Origin: Isoetes taiwanensis
Taxonomy: Eukaryota; Streptophyta; Lycopodiopsida; Isoetales; Isoetaceae
Length of the DNA: 64,000 nt
Direction of reading: 5' to 3'
Assembly: GCA_021234155.1 (NCBI GenBank)
Contig: JAJEKV010000267.1
Coordinates: 188,001-252,000, forward strand
Under the pieces are notes generated by a model, which was given only the letters and a program-made list of their open reading frames with translations, had not been told where the DNA came from and did not search any database. Positions 11,620-23,469 of the stretch are shown piece after piece. Position numbers and translations under genes: made by a program. Each line of letters starts with the position of its first letter. The first letter of the stretch is position 1.

Positions 11620-13560
11620 CGTGGCGGAACAAGTGCATTTTCAGAGGGTTTTCTGGGTCTTCTAACAGCGGGATGTTTGCGTTGATGCTGAAGCTAGAGG
11701 AATACAGGGCAATACGGATTTGACGTACTGGGTTCTCTGATTCAAGGAGCCAACTGTCTTGAATTGGTATGTTCTGCCCCTTTTACACATGCGCTAAAAC
11801 ATAAGCAAACACTCCATTTCTTCTGTTTGCAGACATGCGCAAAAACATTTCAGCTTACAACACAAACAGAACAAAACAAGCATATCTGCATCTCTGTTGA
11901 ATTTGATTCGCCTTTAAACCCAATTCTTGCTGCCGCCTCTTTCTAACCCTAACCCATGACTTCATAAGTAACATTTTTATGTTGGAACATGAAGATGCAT
12001 CAAGCTTTGGGGCTTTCTTTAGGCATGGCTTGAATTTGATCCTTGTGTTCCTTATTACTACATATCCTGCAGAGGCTACTATATGCTTTGACCTCCTGAA
12101 GAGTGTATTATTTTGTACTATAGCTTTGAACTTTGTTGTCTTTGTATTTTCTGCATACAGCAACCCTGATACATTTCTCACAGCTGCACATGAAGGAAGC
12201 TTAAGCAAATGCTTAAACTTTGGTCATGATTACCAAAGGACAGTCTTTGCCATCATAAATTTTTTCTACTGCGCTCTTAATGTGCATTTGTTATAGAAAT
12301 AATACAGCTGCATTAGGTCATCTTTGGATATTGCGGGTTTGCAAGTCTCTTTATTCATTTTCTTATTTTTGACATTTTCATATTATCTTGCCATCCTGCC
12401 TATTGTCGTGAAAATAGTCCTCTCAGATAAACATCCCTTGGATATTGTTAAGGTTTAAATCTGCTATAAAGACAATCAGACCAAGATTTGTGCAGGGAAC
12501 TATTTATTAACGTAGTCTGTGAAGCATTGGCATAAATGATAGTCTTCTTGCTCATTTGAGATTCAATAAAAGAGCGTGTCTAAGATGTTTTGCTTGCTCA
12601 ACACTTTCTGTCAGTGCATTAAGCATTCAATGCATTTTATTAACACATCTTATAACGGGAGCATTATACTTGCACATTATACTTGCACGTCACACTGGAT
12701 GCATGCTAGTTGCTTTCGTATCAAGTTTTTTCAAAAGCCAAGGACGGATGTCAACTGGGACTTCCATTATGTCCCCAGCAAATTCAGGACATGGCTATCT
12801 GATGGTGAACCTCAAATATACGAAGCCCAAGGCAATTGATCTTGTATTTTTCCTGGTTCAGGCTTGTGCTTTATCTTTTGAATTTACATAGTTTGCAACT
12901 CTATGTGGATCTTTCCAACCTCTTTGATCCTAGCCAGAATAGTCTTAGCTTTCTGTAGGCAGTAGAGGTTTTAGCAGAGTTTTTATCTTTATTGCATGTT
13001 TTTATATAAATACTGGCTTCTGCAGGGTGAAAGCAACATTACTATTGTATTGCCAATATTGAGTGCTCCCTTCAAAATTGTCTCCATGTATCATCAAACA
13101 TGAAACCTTGAAATAAATAGAGGTCTTTGTAACATATCATCAGGATTGTGCCTATTTATGGCAAAGACGTTTATAGAAATCTGATAAACAACCACCTTAT
13201 AGTACGAGCAAGCTTTGTGCCATGCGACAACGTGAGCCTTTCATCTCTTTTGTGTCTGTTCATTTTGGGGAAGCAATAGCTTCATTACAAATACCGTGTA
13301 TAAATGGAATAGAGAGAGTTATGGAGTCGAAGTGCAAGCTTGTTATATGGGGTGTATTATCATTTGGGGTGTCTAACAATTTTTTTGGACCATCGGATGC
13401 AAGCATATTCCACAACATATGCCACGTCATGAAATTCCAGCCTTGGAATTCAAGTCAAGATGGGGTCAAATCCCTTGTATTTGACTTACCCCTATCAGCC
13501 AAGCAAACAATTGAAAGCCTCGAGCTACAAATACAACCTTTCAAATTTTGGCCAAACAAA
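11620..13560. other. No recognisable gene (about 1.9 kb)
   Basis: AT-rich sequence with short open stretches on the plus strand (for example 11979-12296 and 13222-13566). None has a recognised domain, and no convincing splice pair links them. Confidence 0.35.
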
Positions 13561-13680
13561 CAATGAGCCTGGGGAGTCGAACCCCAGTATAAGTTCCGAC
13601 GCTCATCCAAGCATACTAGGTATCCCACAAGAGGGATGCCTGGTATGCTTAGGGGCCAATGCCCACTAACATAGCATACA
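13560..13680 (-). mobile_element. tRNA-like / SINE-like segment
   Basis: On the minus strand GGTTCGACTCC matches the RNA polymerase III B box. It sits in a perfect T-arm: TGGGG stem, 7-base TTCGACT loop, CCCCA stem. Upstream, an inverted repeat with 17-base arms (15 of 17 paired) encloses an 8-base loop, and TTAGTGGGCATTGG could be a diverged A box. The A-B distance is longer than in a normal tRNA. A tRNA-derived SINE or tRNA pseudogene is the best guess. Confidence 0.35.
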
Positions 13681-13881
13681 AGTTAGTCCCATTATTTTAA
13701 TAATAGAATGAAATGTCAACAACAATCCAGCCCATGACATAATTCTCTTAACCAACAGTTATTCAATACATTATAAGCATTTCCCACAATGACCTAACAT
13801 AACAGACAAATTAGTACCATTACTTTAACAATCCAGCTCATCACAGGGTTCCCTTAACCAATTTCAGCTTCTTGACAATTA

Positions 13882-14543
13882 GATAGGCTTCTCATTCATC
13901 TCAGCAGATTTTCTACAATGGTGGACAGTGGGTAGCCGCACACATGCGAACTACCCACGAAAAATAAAGGGAAAATCCAATTAATATCATTTGGACCCCA
14001 AAAAATACAATGCTAATAGATGTATGGGTGGTGTACTGAAAGCTTATCAAGGGATTAAAGAACCGCCCTTTTCGGTTTTCGAGGAAAAACCCTAGTGATA
14101 AAGCCTTCGCAAGGGGCTTGGACAAGCGTAAGGCATAGAAATCGCTCCCAAAAACCCACGCATGGAGAAGTCGAAACAGATGCCTTTCACGGCACATGCA
14201 CGCATCACCAACACAACAAAAGCGAGACAAAACAAACCTCCCGTGAGTGGAGGGGCGATCACGCATGCCACGCGACAAAAACAAAAACCTCTTCAATAGA
14301 GGGGCTGGTGCGGTCCGCGTGCAAAGCGACAAATACAATAAACAAAGAAGGGGGAGGGTGGGTTCAAAGAGAATAAGGTGCTGGCGAGAGAAGAGGAAAG
14401 CGCCGATGAGACGTTGATGCGCGAACCGCGCCTAAAATAGCGAACTCCCAACCGAAAGGGCATGCGCCGCATGCATACATACATGAAGACATGCATGCTT
14501 TCGCCCCATTCTAGAATGTCGATCCGATGTCCGGATCGATGGG
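13882..14543 (-). mobile_element. Repeat family CCCATCGAT, full unit B-prime
   Basis: A 662-base unit read on the minus strand, beginning CCCATCGATCC and ending AAGCCTATC. It is clearly homologous to 44116-44771 on the plus strand. It contains the palindrome CATTCTAGAATG near its start, a TATTTTAGGCGC segment, pyrimidine-rich stretches, and a hairpin-rich segment around CTCGAAAACC. It has no coding capacity. It is LTR-like or TRIM-like in size, but a primer-binding site was not found. Confidence 0.7.
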
Positions 14544-14795
14544 ATCTAGAATGGGGCTCGCGATGAAACCAACAAACCGCCCTAGAATACGAGAGAACTT
14601 CCTTAACAAACTAGAATCGAGGACGAAGGTCACCGGGATAAAAGGTCAAGAAGAGCCAAGGTCGAGAAAGGACATGCTACAAAGATGAAAGAAACGCCAA
14701 TTGGTCAAACCAAAGGTGAAGAAGCCCTCCCCCCACGGAAATAATTCAAAGAGAATAAGGATGCTGGCGAGAGAAGAGGAAGCGCCCATAGGCTT
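14544..14795 (-). mobile_element. Repeat family CCCATCGAT, short unit A-prime (partial)
   Basis: This carries the A-type internal sequence seen at 43759-44115 (after TTATTCTCTTTGAAT) and the shared terminal segment GGTTTGTTGGTTTCAT before the next unit begins. It lies directly head-to-tail with unit B-prime. Confidence 0.6.
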
Positions 14796-15080
14796 CTCAA
14801 AGATTTTCTACTAATGGAAAGTGGGTACGCACACATCGCGAACTACCCACCTAAAAATAAAGGGAAAATCCAATTATATCATTTGGACCCCAAAAATACA
14901 ATGCTAACAGATGTTCGGTGGTGTACTGCGAAAGCTTATCACAGGGGATTAAAAAACCCGCCTTTCGGGTTTTCGAGGAAAAACCCTAGTGATAAACCTT
15001 CAAGGGGCTTAGACAAAGCGCAAAGGCAGAGAAATCGCTCCCAAAACCCACGAATGGAGAAGTCGAAACAGATGTCAAAT
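14788..15080 (-). mobile_element. Repeat family CCCATCGAT, 3' part of a B unit
   Basis: A second copy of the 3' half of the B unit (from CATCTGTTTCGACTT through the AAACCCG hairpin segment to AAGCCTAT), 85-90% similar by eye to the neighbouring full unit. It abuts the A-type unit. Confidence 0.6.
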
Positions 15081-15110
15081 TAACCCAGCACTCCCCATCT
15101 ACTGGCGATA

Positions 15111-15613
15111 GATAGGCTTGTCATTCATCACGGAAAGATTATACAATGTTTTGAAGAATAGAGAGGGGTAGCCGACCATAGGAACAATATCGGGACTACC
15201 CCGTAAAAGAAATGTGCACAGCAATATAAAGGGTAATGGCGACAACTTCTCACTCGGGATAAAAACCTCGCCCTCTTCGGGTTTTCGAGGAAAACCCTAA
15301 TGAGAAATGGTCGCCAACAACCTTGAATGTGTTGCCCGAAAACCAAGGGAGGGGGTGATGGCGAACATAAAATATAGCGGGGACCCCGTAAGACGTAATA
15401 AGCCGCAAGCAACACAAAGAATCCCTAAAAAACACCCGTGAATGGTTAGAGAAAAGCAAACTCATGCCCCCACGCAGCAGGGCGGGAAGGGAGGGAATCA
15501 ACGAGAATAGAAGAAGAGCTGCTGTGAGAAGACGCCGATAACCGGCCTGAAAGAGGAAATAGCCTTATATAGTAGCTCGTCCCTTCCCAGAATGGCGATC
15601 CGATTGGATCGAT
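15111..15613 (-). mobile_element. Repeat family CCCATCGAT, diverged unit C
   Basis: A more diverged member keeping the start-like GCGATCCGATTGGATCGATGC, the CTCGAAAACCCG segment and the end AAGCCTATCTATCG. It carries a good TATA box on the minus strand (CTATATAAGG, 15572-15563) near its start, which supports an LTR-like promoter role. Confidence 0.5.
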
Positions 15614-15908
15614 GCTATTATGAATAAGCATTTCTTAGAACCAGCAAACCATACCTATTATACATCAACCAATTTCAGCCTCCTCACAATCATGAATAAC
15701 CATTTTCCATAGCAAACAAACCATACCTATACATTGACAAGTCAAAAGAGTTCACAATGTTGAAGGACACTCAACCAACTGACCGAAGTTGAGCTCCCCA
15801 ACACGAAGGTGCTCCTGCAAGCACTACAATACAAATCCAGATCAAGGTTCATGAACTCCACATACAAAATCACAAGCCAAGAAAACAAGAACATGTAAAC
15901 AAATCAGT

Positions 15909-16380
15909 TCATAGCTGGGCCACTTTGTGATGCCTAATGACTGCATCTAATTGCCATATTCCCTGCACAAGTAATGCCCTCGCAAGGCTCATATGAGAAC
16001 GTAATATGTGCAATTCAGAAACGGGCACACCCAAATGCTCCCACTCCACAACATATATGGCATTGTCAATGGATACGTAGAACCCTCTAAGCCGCCACCT
16101 AAGCAAGTGCAAAGATGCCGCAATCCTATGCGCCTCGGTCCCCAACACGGATAACATTATTCACAAACTCTCGAGCCGAAAATGCCTCGGGTTCGTGAGA
16201 AAACACAATGTGGTCGGGATGGGATGCCTCTACCGCAGATAAAATGAAAGACTTAGGCAAAGACACAACAGGTTGCTCCACGCCAACAACTGCTTCCCCA
16301 TCAGTCTCCATAACTCCTGCAACTATAAAACAAACAAAACCATGAAAACAAAGAAACCCACCTGTACAACCAACAGCCAA
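15909..16380 (-). pseudogene. Second reading frame of the HUH Rep-like element
   Basis: Two overlapping minus-strand frames (16380-16126 and 16157-15909) appear to be one coding region broken by a +1 shift near 16150. An acceptor-like TTTATAGTTGCAG precedes the first sensible ATG at about 16316, so this may be a downstream exon of the Rep-like gene or a separate gene. The reconstructed order is an acidic N-terminal part (METDGEAVVGVEQPVVSLP), then a segment with HPDHIVFSHEPEAFS, then a helical C-terminal half (GTEAHRIAASLHLLRWRL and later LHILRSHMSLARALLVQG). No family recognised. Confidence 0.35.
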
Positions 16381-16413
16381 CCAAGTTCATCGACCAAGCG
16401 ACCATGGTAACGA

Positions 16414-17412
16414 TCACCCTTGTGCGGGGATGTAATCTACTGGCTCAAGCATCACAACATCAAGACTGTCTGCACTATAAGAAGCATCATGAATATCCTC
16501 GAAGTTATTATCTTGCTCATCAGCAGGAATAGCATCATCCCAATACCGCCTCCGCCCACGCCCATTCCTTTCCACAGGTACAAAACCTGCTGGCAGGCCA
16601 AACAAGATGGTTCTCATATCCAACGGCATGCAGTGACTAGGATTGAGCAGGACTCTCCATGCAGCCCGGACACGGTGCTCATTGATATGGGCAGTATTAG
16701 AAGCGATAATCCAAGAACTAGACAAGGTAAATTTTCCAGAACGAATCATCCTAACCAACGTATACAATAAACTAGCAGTCAATCTACGGTTCCCATGGTA
16801 ATTCACAAAATGGTGTAGCTCGATTCAACAGGTTTTTGTTATCAAGCACAACTAAATTTTTCGTGTCACCAGCTCCTCATCTCAAATACAAATCCTTTCC
16901 TTTCTCGATAGCAGCCTCACTCACATTATGAAGATGGCAGACATAATGAACTTTTCCCACATCCTTCATACAGTACCCAATCATACCCTCAAAACAATGA
17001 AGGCGAGTATTTTTAAGAGTTTTGCATACCAATATCACACCAGGAGGCTTAGAAACCCAATTGAAATCTATTTTTATGGCATCATTCATGGCCCTGGGAC
17101 TCTTGAACCGGGCTCTAAAAGCAAAGATGATCTCACGGTTGCACCACGCTCCATGGCTACAACTCCAGCCACACACCTCCGATTGCAAAACCCCACAAGA
17201 CCATCATAAAAACTCATGGGCACATCTTGCCCAGACAGACCTAAGATCACACTCACGTCTATGGCATTCCAGTCCTGCCCAAGAGAACAACCAGCATATC
17301 CTCCAGTCTCACGCTCTTGGGAATCAGAAGAACCCAGGTTTAAACAACTCAAAGAAGCAGGGACAGAGCAAGCAACACTCTTCCCTTTCCTCGCTGCCCT
17401 CTTCAGAGACAT
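16414..17412 (-). pseudogene. HUH endonuclease Rep-like (Replitron-type) protein, degenerate
   Basis: Reading from the ATG at 17412, the N-terminal part contains QDWNAIDVSVILGLSGQDVP and CVAGVVAMERGA, which looks like the sequence leading into the metal-binding HUH motif of Rep endonucleases. The expected His-x-His is not readable; a frameshift and substitutions fall exactly there (17120-17080). In the next frame come VCKTLKNTRLHCFEGMIGYCMKD, where GYCMKD fits the YxxK catalytic tyrosine motif, and HLHNVSEAAIEKGKDLYLR. A TGA interrupts LYLR-GAGDTKN, and one extra base shifts the frame before NYHGNRRLTASLLYTLVRMI. The C-terminal part (LFGLPAGFVPV, then an acidic tail) ends at 16414. The spacing and motif order resemble Rep-type proteins of eukaryotic HUH transposons. 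Family assignment is from pattern memory. The copy cannot encode an active protein. Confidence 0.5.
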
Positions 17413-18457
17413 AATTTATAAACAAAACAAGAAGAACACAGCCGGCTTACCTCTGGCAAAAATCCCCTTGCACATGACTCCAGCTCCGCTCCCGACCATG
17501 CAACCCGACCCCTCCTTATCCTAAACCCCAAAACAAAAAGAAGCCCACCGCCAAGACACATAACAGCCGCCGCCCTCGCCATCTCTGGAGCACACCACGT
17601 GAGGACTACCACTTTTGGCCAACTGAGCAACAGATGCTCGCCCTAGATTCCAGGGTTTGGAATCCACAGTGCCACCGTCACAAACATACCCTTTTTCCAT
17701 ATGAATGCTTATGCTCACCATTGCAAACCTTGGGTTACAAATATACGCTTCCAAATTTCGACCACATTATGGGTTTGCATAATATTGCAATGACACAATC
17801 AACTTTAGTATATTCTCATATATGATCTCATTTTGTTTTCTCTCATTCTTTTTTCTTTTTCTTTTTTTTAGAGATAGAGAGCTAGATATTATTTTACATC
17901 TACGAGGACCTTGAAAAAATAGACTTTACTTTGAGAAAACTGAAAATTTCCTAAGTTCAACTTGATTTTCTAGTTGCACATATAATGACAATTAGTGACC
18001 ATGTAAGACAACTCAATCACTTAGAATAAAAACCTTAGACCTTCGAAAATATTAATCTAATAGTGCAAAAAGTTTTAATAGTTTATTGTAGCATAAAATA
18101 CTAGTCACTGTAGCAAACTCCGAATTTTGCACTGATTTGATCAACTTCGTACAAAACATCAATTGTCTGTTCACATACTCCCCGGGGGAATAGATCTGGC
18201 TGCTCATCCGCTTGAATCATGTAATCATATGAGCTTCCTAAGTATTCGTCTGGATGCAATCGGTTCGACATTAGAACAGGCTGATTCTAAAAAAAGTTCG
18301 TATATTGGCACTGTTCTATTTGACTGACCAGTTCGGTCCATGTTTATCCAATAACCGACCAAAAAGCATGCTTAGAGGTAATAGCTAATGGTCACGACCA
18401 TCATTCTCAAATATTTCCAAAACATTAGGTTAACTAGGGAACTTCACTTCTCTAACT

Positions 18458-18691
18458 CCTCGGGATGCACTTGTACAAATAGGGGTATGCCATATGCATG
18501 TAGAAGGTGACCAAAAACACCCCTATATACGATTTTTTGAAAGGCAAATCTGAGCCTTTCCATACAAAGTTTACCCAAGGTAGTCGCAAAAAAGCCTTCT
18601 AATCCTACGTATACATGTGGAAATGGGTTTGAGAAAACCCCCTCCAAGTCGCTCAGGCACATTGTATGGCATCGACAGTGAATCCCCCTTG
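18458..18691. mobile_element. MITE family copy 1 (234 bp)
   Basis: The inverted ends are CCTCGGGATGCAC and, from the other side, CAAGGGGGATTCAC. It is flanked by CTCTAACT and TTCTAACT (7 of 8 identical). The internal GGGGTATGCCAT and ACCAAAAACACCCC match the copies at 34576 and 58286. No coding capacity. Confidence 0.7.
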
Positions 18692-19414
18692 TTCTAACTA
18701 AGATTACTATAAGATCATTTGAATATGTTAAACATGTTGAATGTATGCAAAAGTGCAAATGAATTTGGTAGGATGGATCTCACCGAAAACTATATTGCAA
18801 GTGCTTGGTAAATGGAAACTAACCTTGATTTGAGTTGGAACGATGAAGAGCATATTTGGGCTGGATGATGAAGAACAAATAAGGGATACGAATTGCAAAA
18901 TTGAATAAAAAAATTTGAACCGAAGAAAAGACACTATTTTATTGAAGATACCTTTCGAATTTTAGGGCTCAACTCAACAAGATTTAGCCCCTTGTGAGTG
19001 GCAAAATTATATCCTTACACTTGGCCAATATAAGGTTTGGCTATAACCCTAGAAATAATTATTCCATGGCTTTAATGGCCACCAAAACAAGTTGCTAGTG
19101 CGCATAATATTTTGGAATGGCTATGCCCTAGGAGTTTGAAGATTTGGCAAATATCAAATTGGCTACTTATGGAGTGTATTCAATAAAATGGTGTTTTGAA
19201 CTGGCCACAATTCTTTGGTCATGGTGCTACTCGCCGCGGGCCAACTATTTTTTATGAAATGTGTGAATGTGTGGCGGTACTGGCCGGGGGCAACTAAAAA
19301 CATCCCGCTTTAGATCCCCGACGTGACACTCTTTATTAAGGAATTCCTTGTTCGATAGCAAGGTCCTCAAGGAGGATCGTCTTGCAGGATCTCCCCAATC
19401 TGGACCCCAAACAC

Positions 19415-19577
19415 TGACGCCGATTGCCAGGTCCTAGTTGCTTTTCTTACTATGTCTTTTCAGACCTTTACTCAAAAAGAGCTTCTCAACCAAACTCTTG
19501 CTCTCTTGGCCCATCAGCAATGTTTTGATGCTGCTCGTGACTTCTATTATGGAGACTATGATATTGAAGGGTCATAG
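19415..19577 (+). mobile_element. Ty3/gypsy leader: primer-binding site and gag start
   Basis: TGACGCCGATTGCCAGG (19415-19431) is a near match to the TGGCGCCGTTGCCGGGG primer-binding site used by many plant gypsy elements. An ATG at 19452 opens a 41-codon frame (MSFQTFTQKELLNQTLALLA...) that ends at 19577; related-looking sequence continues in other frames to about 20270. The LTR upstream (before 19412) was not delimited. A decayed gag region is the likely reading. Confidence 0.4.
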
Positions 19578-21039
19578 CCCTGCTCGAGGGCTCATTCAGC
19601 ACCCCCACGCCTAGAGTTTCTTTACGTTCAAGATCCCTTCTGCATTGTCGCAATTGTTCCCAACCACAGTCGCCTTATCAAACCCCTGTTCCTCCACCAT
19701 ACTTTCAAACTCTTGAAATCACTCATGTTCATATTCCGCCGCCGACACCTGTTCCTTCACAACCCTCTTCACCGCAACATGCAAGGGCTATTCTCATGTC
19801 TCTTTTGGTCCCAGCTATGTTAATGAGTTTCCGTCTTCAACCTTCTGCTAATGTTTACAACATTCATGGCCTTATGCTTGATCCTAATGGATGCCCTGTT
19901 GCTTCACTTCAAGACAACAAGCTTCTTTCCCCACAGAACCCTCAGGCTTCTCTGTGATACTGCCTATAACAGTCACAGGAGGCCCTTCCTGTCCTCAAGC
20001 CATCTTACACCAGTCCCAATATCTCAGTCTCAGTATGTATTTCTTCTAGTTGTTTCCTCAGTCTCTGCTCCCAGCTTGAATCTTAAACTTCCCTACCCCA
20101 TGTTTGGAAATGCTAAGGGCAAGCCCATTGTCGATCAAAGTGCTCAGAAACATATGGAAGAATTCGAGGCACTCACAGTTCTTAATGGTCATATGGTCAT
20201 TCCCAACTACAGATCAAGTTTCATATTTTGTCCACCATACTGTGGGAGCCCCGCACCAATGGCTCATGACAAATAAAAGTATACTTTTCAAGAGTATACT
20301 GTTGATGAGAGGAGGACCTACATGTACACACTCTTCGAGCATGCACTTCAGGATGAAAGAAACCCAACCAGAAAAAGATACCCTTTGCTAGGCAAATGGA
20401 TATGTAAAAAAGCATGGCAGAATATCCATGCAATTCCAACTTCTTCATGGCATAATTGGCAAAAAAAAAAGCAAGAGGGGAACAGGATTGCTTTTACATG
20501 GAAATAATAGTTTGTTGAGACCAACAAACTAGGATCTTGGTGCGCGGGGAGATATTTGAAAAAATATATTGATTTCAATGCACGAGTCTATGCCACACAA
20601 AAGCGTAAGGGATGAAAAGGGTAGAGCGATTGTTGAGAAAAGGTTATCATCACATTGTACTCAAAAGAGTATTTTGGAAGAAGTGAATTCCCTACTTCGA
20701 GAATTGGGAATTCTTCGATATCCGACCTAGCTTTAGTAGGCTATAGAAGAAGCATTTCAATCATGTCACCATAGCAACTTCAAACAACTTTGCAAAGTGC
20801 AATTTATGTGCTAAGTTGAAGGAGACTCTTGATAAGACTGTGCAACCTAGTCAAAGGGCTAGGATGAGGGAGCATATGAAGGACCATATGACTGATCAAC
20901 TATCATGTAGATCATGTTATTAGTGTGGAGGACTTTATCGTATTGGAACCTAATAACTATTTATGTAAGTCGCATTTAATTAAAGTGGGTCAAATCTCGC
21001 AATTTGGGACTCGGGCTGAAAATGGGACTCATCTGAAAA

Positions 21040-21377
21040 AAAAAAAAAAAAAAAGGGGAGGGAGAGGGGCACACCTTGATAAGGAGAAGGGTAGGAGGAG
21101 AAAGAGGGAGGAGCCACACGTTGAAGAGGGAAGAGGATAAGTTGGAAGAAGGGGCAAGGGGGGGGGAGAGGAGAGGAGAGCAAAAGGGCAAAGGAGGAGG
21201 GGAGGGGCAAAAAGAGGGCAAAAGAGGAGGGGAGGGGGCAAAGGGGGAGGAGCAAAAGGAGGGGGGGGAGGGGCAAAGGGAGAGGGGCAAAGGGAGGAGG
21301 GAGGGGAGGGAGAGCAAAGAGGGCAAAAGGGGCAAAGGGGGAGGAGCAAAGGAGGAACGGGAGGGGCAAAGGGGGGC
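21040..21377 (+). repeat. Homopurine low-complexity tract
   Basis: Begins with a run of about 17 A residues and continues as irregular GGGGAGGGGCAAAGGG-type repeats with scattered C. The long proline/serine-rich frames on the opposite strand are artefacts of this composition. Such tracts can form G-quadruplex or triplex structures. Confidence 0.85.
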
Positions 21378-21516
21378 AAGCCCCCCTCCAAAAAAAAAAA
21401 AAATAAAAAGTATTAATTATTAATATATAATCAATAATTAATTAAGCTAATTAGATTAATTAAGCTAATTAATTAATCAAATATAAATTAAATTAAATCA
21501 ATACTCCATTTAAAAC

Positions 21517-21545
21517 CTTTCTCGACCCACTAGTCGAGAAAGCAA
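21517..21545. repeat. Isolated hairpin like the 23.5-kb array
   Basis: CTTTCTCGACCCACTAGTCGAGAAAG shows CTTTCTCGAC and GTCGAGAAAG arms around a 6-base loop. This is the same core as the units at 23470-23865. Confidence 0.55.
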
Positions 21546-22485
21546 TTTAATTCCAGCACAAAAAATGCACCAAAATGAGGAATTTCAAACACTACTACTA
21601 GGATTCAGCGAAAACCTAAACACCTATAAACTAAAGGTGATTTTAGCTTAAACTTAAAATTAATGCCTCCTTCCCACCAACACAACAAAGGGAGAGGCGA
21701 GATCTTGAAGGCACTTGAGATCCCAAATGAAATGGAGGAGCAAACAAAGAGCGGCGAGGAGCAAATGAAGAAGGGTCTTTGGTGCCAAAGACACGCGGTG
21801 TATTTTCCGTCAACATTTCTTGCTTTGCGTTGAAGGTCCAGATGCCGGATTGAATGTTGCATTGCCGGATTTAAACTCGAAGGCGGTGTATTGAAAAAGG
21901 ATTTAAACTCTCTAGGATCGCTTGGATTGAGACAAAGGAGCCCATGTGGCTATGGAGTGATGTGGGCCTTGAACGGAGCTTGCCATGTACGAGTCGATAA
22001 TGCAAGTGCATTTCGACAAGATAGCTGAATGGTAATGGTGGATTTTCGCGTAAGGAGCTATGGAAGCCGTGGGGATGGCGACAATCTCAAGTGCATGAAC
22101 CGATTCAAATCCGATTCAAGATCCCGCTGGGCCCATTTGGATTCATATGTTTTGCTTTTCGTCCCATTTTGCAAAGACTGCGGCAGAAGATCCGGTTCTT
22201 TGGCTACATTTTCAAAGCAGAGTGTGAAGTTTAAAAGAGCTCTGAAGTTTAAAAGCTGGCTTACCGTGAAGGAATGGAAGAGCCTTAACTTAAAGCTCGC
22301 GATGATCGGACCTACCTTTCCGGCAAAGTTCCGCCATATCCGTGATAACTTTCTCCTCTTTATGCTCGATCCGACTGATCGAGGCGTTTCCAAGCTTTGT
22401 AAGAAATGGTTCTTTCCAAGCTTTGTGGTTGTACTTCTTCGGATACTATGCCAGATGAAGAAATGGAAATCCGGCACAGCAGATG

Positions 22486-22665
22486 GGAAGCTTGGAAGCC
22501 GATGAAAGCTGGAAGGAAGCCGATGAAAGCTTGGAAGGAAGCCGAAACCTGATAGGAAGCCGAAAGCTCCATAGGAAGCCGAAAAGCTCCATGCCATAGC
22601 CACGTTCTTGGGAGTTCGCCATAGCCACGATCTTGGGAGTTCGCCATAGCCACAATTTCATAAGT
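22486..22665. repeat. Short tandem repeats (GGAAGCCGA and CCATAGCCAC)
   Basis: Units of GGAAGCCGATGAAAGCTT type repeat five times, followed by three units containing GCCATAGCCAC and CTTGGGAGTTC. Composition alone explains the Phe/Ser-rich frames on the minus strand. Confidence 0.7.
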
Positions 22666-23469
22666 GTACCAAATCTCTTCAATTCAAAGGTATGTACCAA
22701 ATCTCCCCCTCTTTTTCAATTTCAAATTTCAAACTTAAACATGGGCGGGAGGAAAAAAGTGGAATAATAGGGTGTACATAAGAAAAAAATACGGACATAG
22801 CGTGGCCAATGGGTTATTTTTTCTAAGGCCAATGGGTATGAAGGATTAAAATATTATTAAATAAATTGACGTCTATTTATACGCCCCCAATTTCACACAT
22901 TGTGCACATTATGTTGCCATTACAGGGGCACATTTTCATAGCACATTTTCAATGTTTAAGTCAAAACATTGATATACTAGGGGGTTTGACTATTTTTTTA
23001 TCTACGTATACATAGGAAATGCATAGCTATGGTGTGCATTTAGGAAATACATAAGATATTGTATTTATTAGGAAATATATAGGATAAGATATTGTGTTTA
23101 TTAGAAAACATTGATATACTAAAAAAGGGGGAGGGGAATGGGGATTCTATTTTTTGGGTCTACGCATTATACATAGAAAAAAAAAATGCATAGGTATAGT
23201 GTGCACTTGGAAAATACATAGGATATGGTGCAACTAATAATGATTTGCACTTTATGATATTGGAGGTAGAAACTATGTTTGTAGGCAAGTAGGTTCGCCA
23301 CATTTGTTGTATGTTTGATCACATGTGAATAAACGTATAGTAATATGATGTTTGAAGGGCTTAGGCGCATTTTGCACTTTGAGTTGCCTTTTCACCACGA
23401 AGTTCGAAAGAGGATCAGGTTCTTGATGAAAGACCCCGCACTCAAAAAAAAACTCCGCCCTTGAAATTA

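Noticed and set aside
20976-21423. Proline-rich and Gly/Glu/Arg-rich reading frames on both strands
   Set aside because: They are by-products of the homopurine tract, which lacks stop codons for compositional reasons.
22058-22653. Phe/Ser/Leu-rich minus-strand frames
   Set aside because: They are explained by the GGAAGCCGA-type short tandem repeats at 22486-22665.
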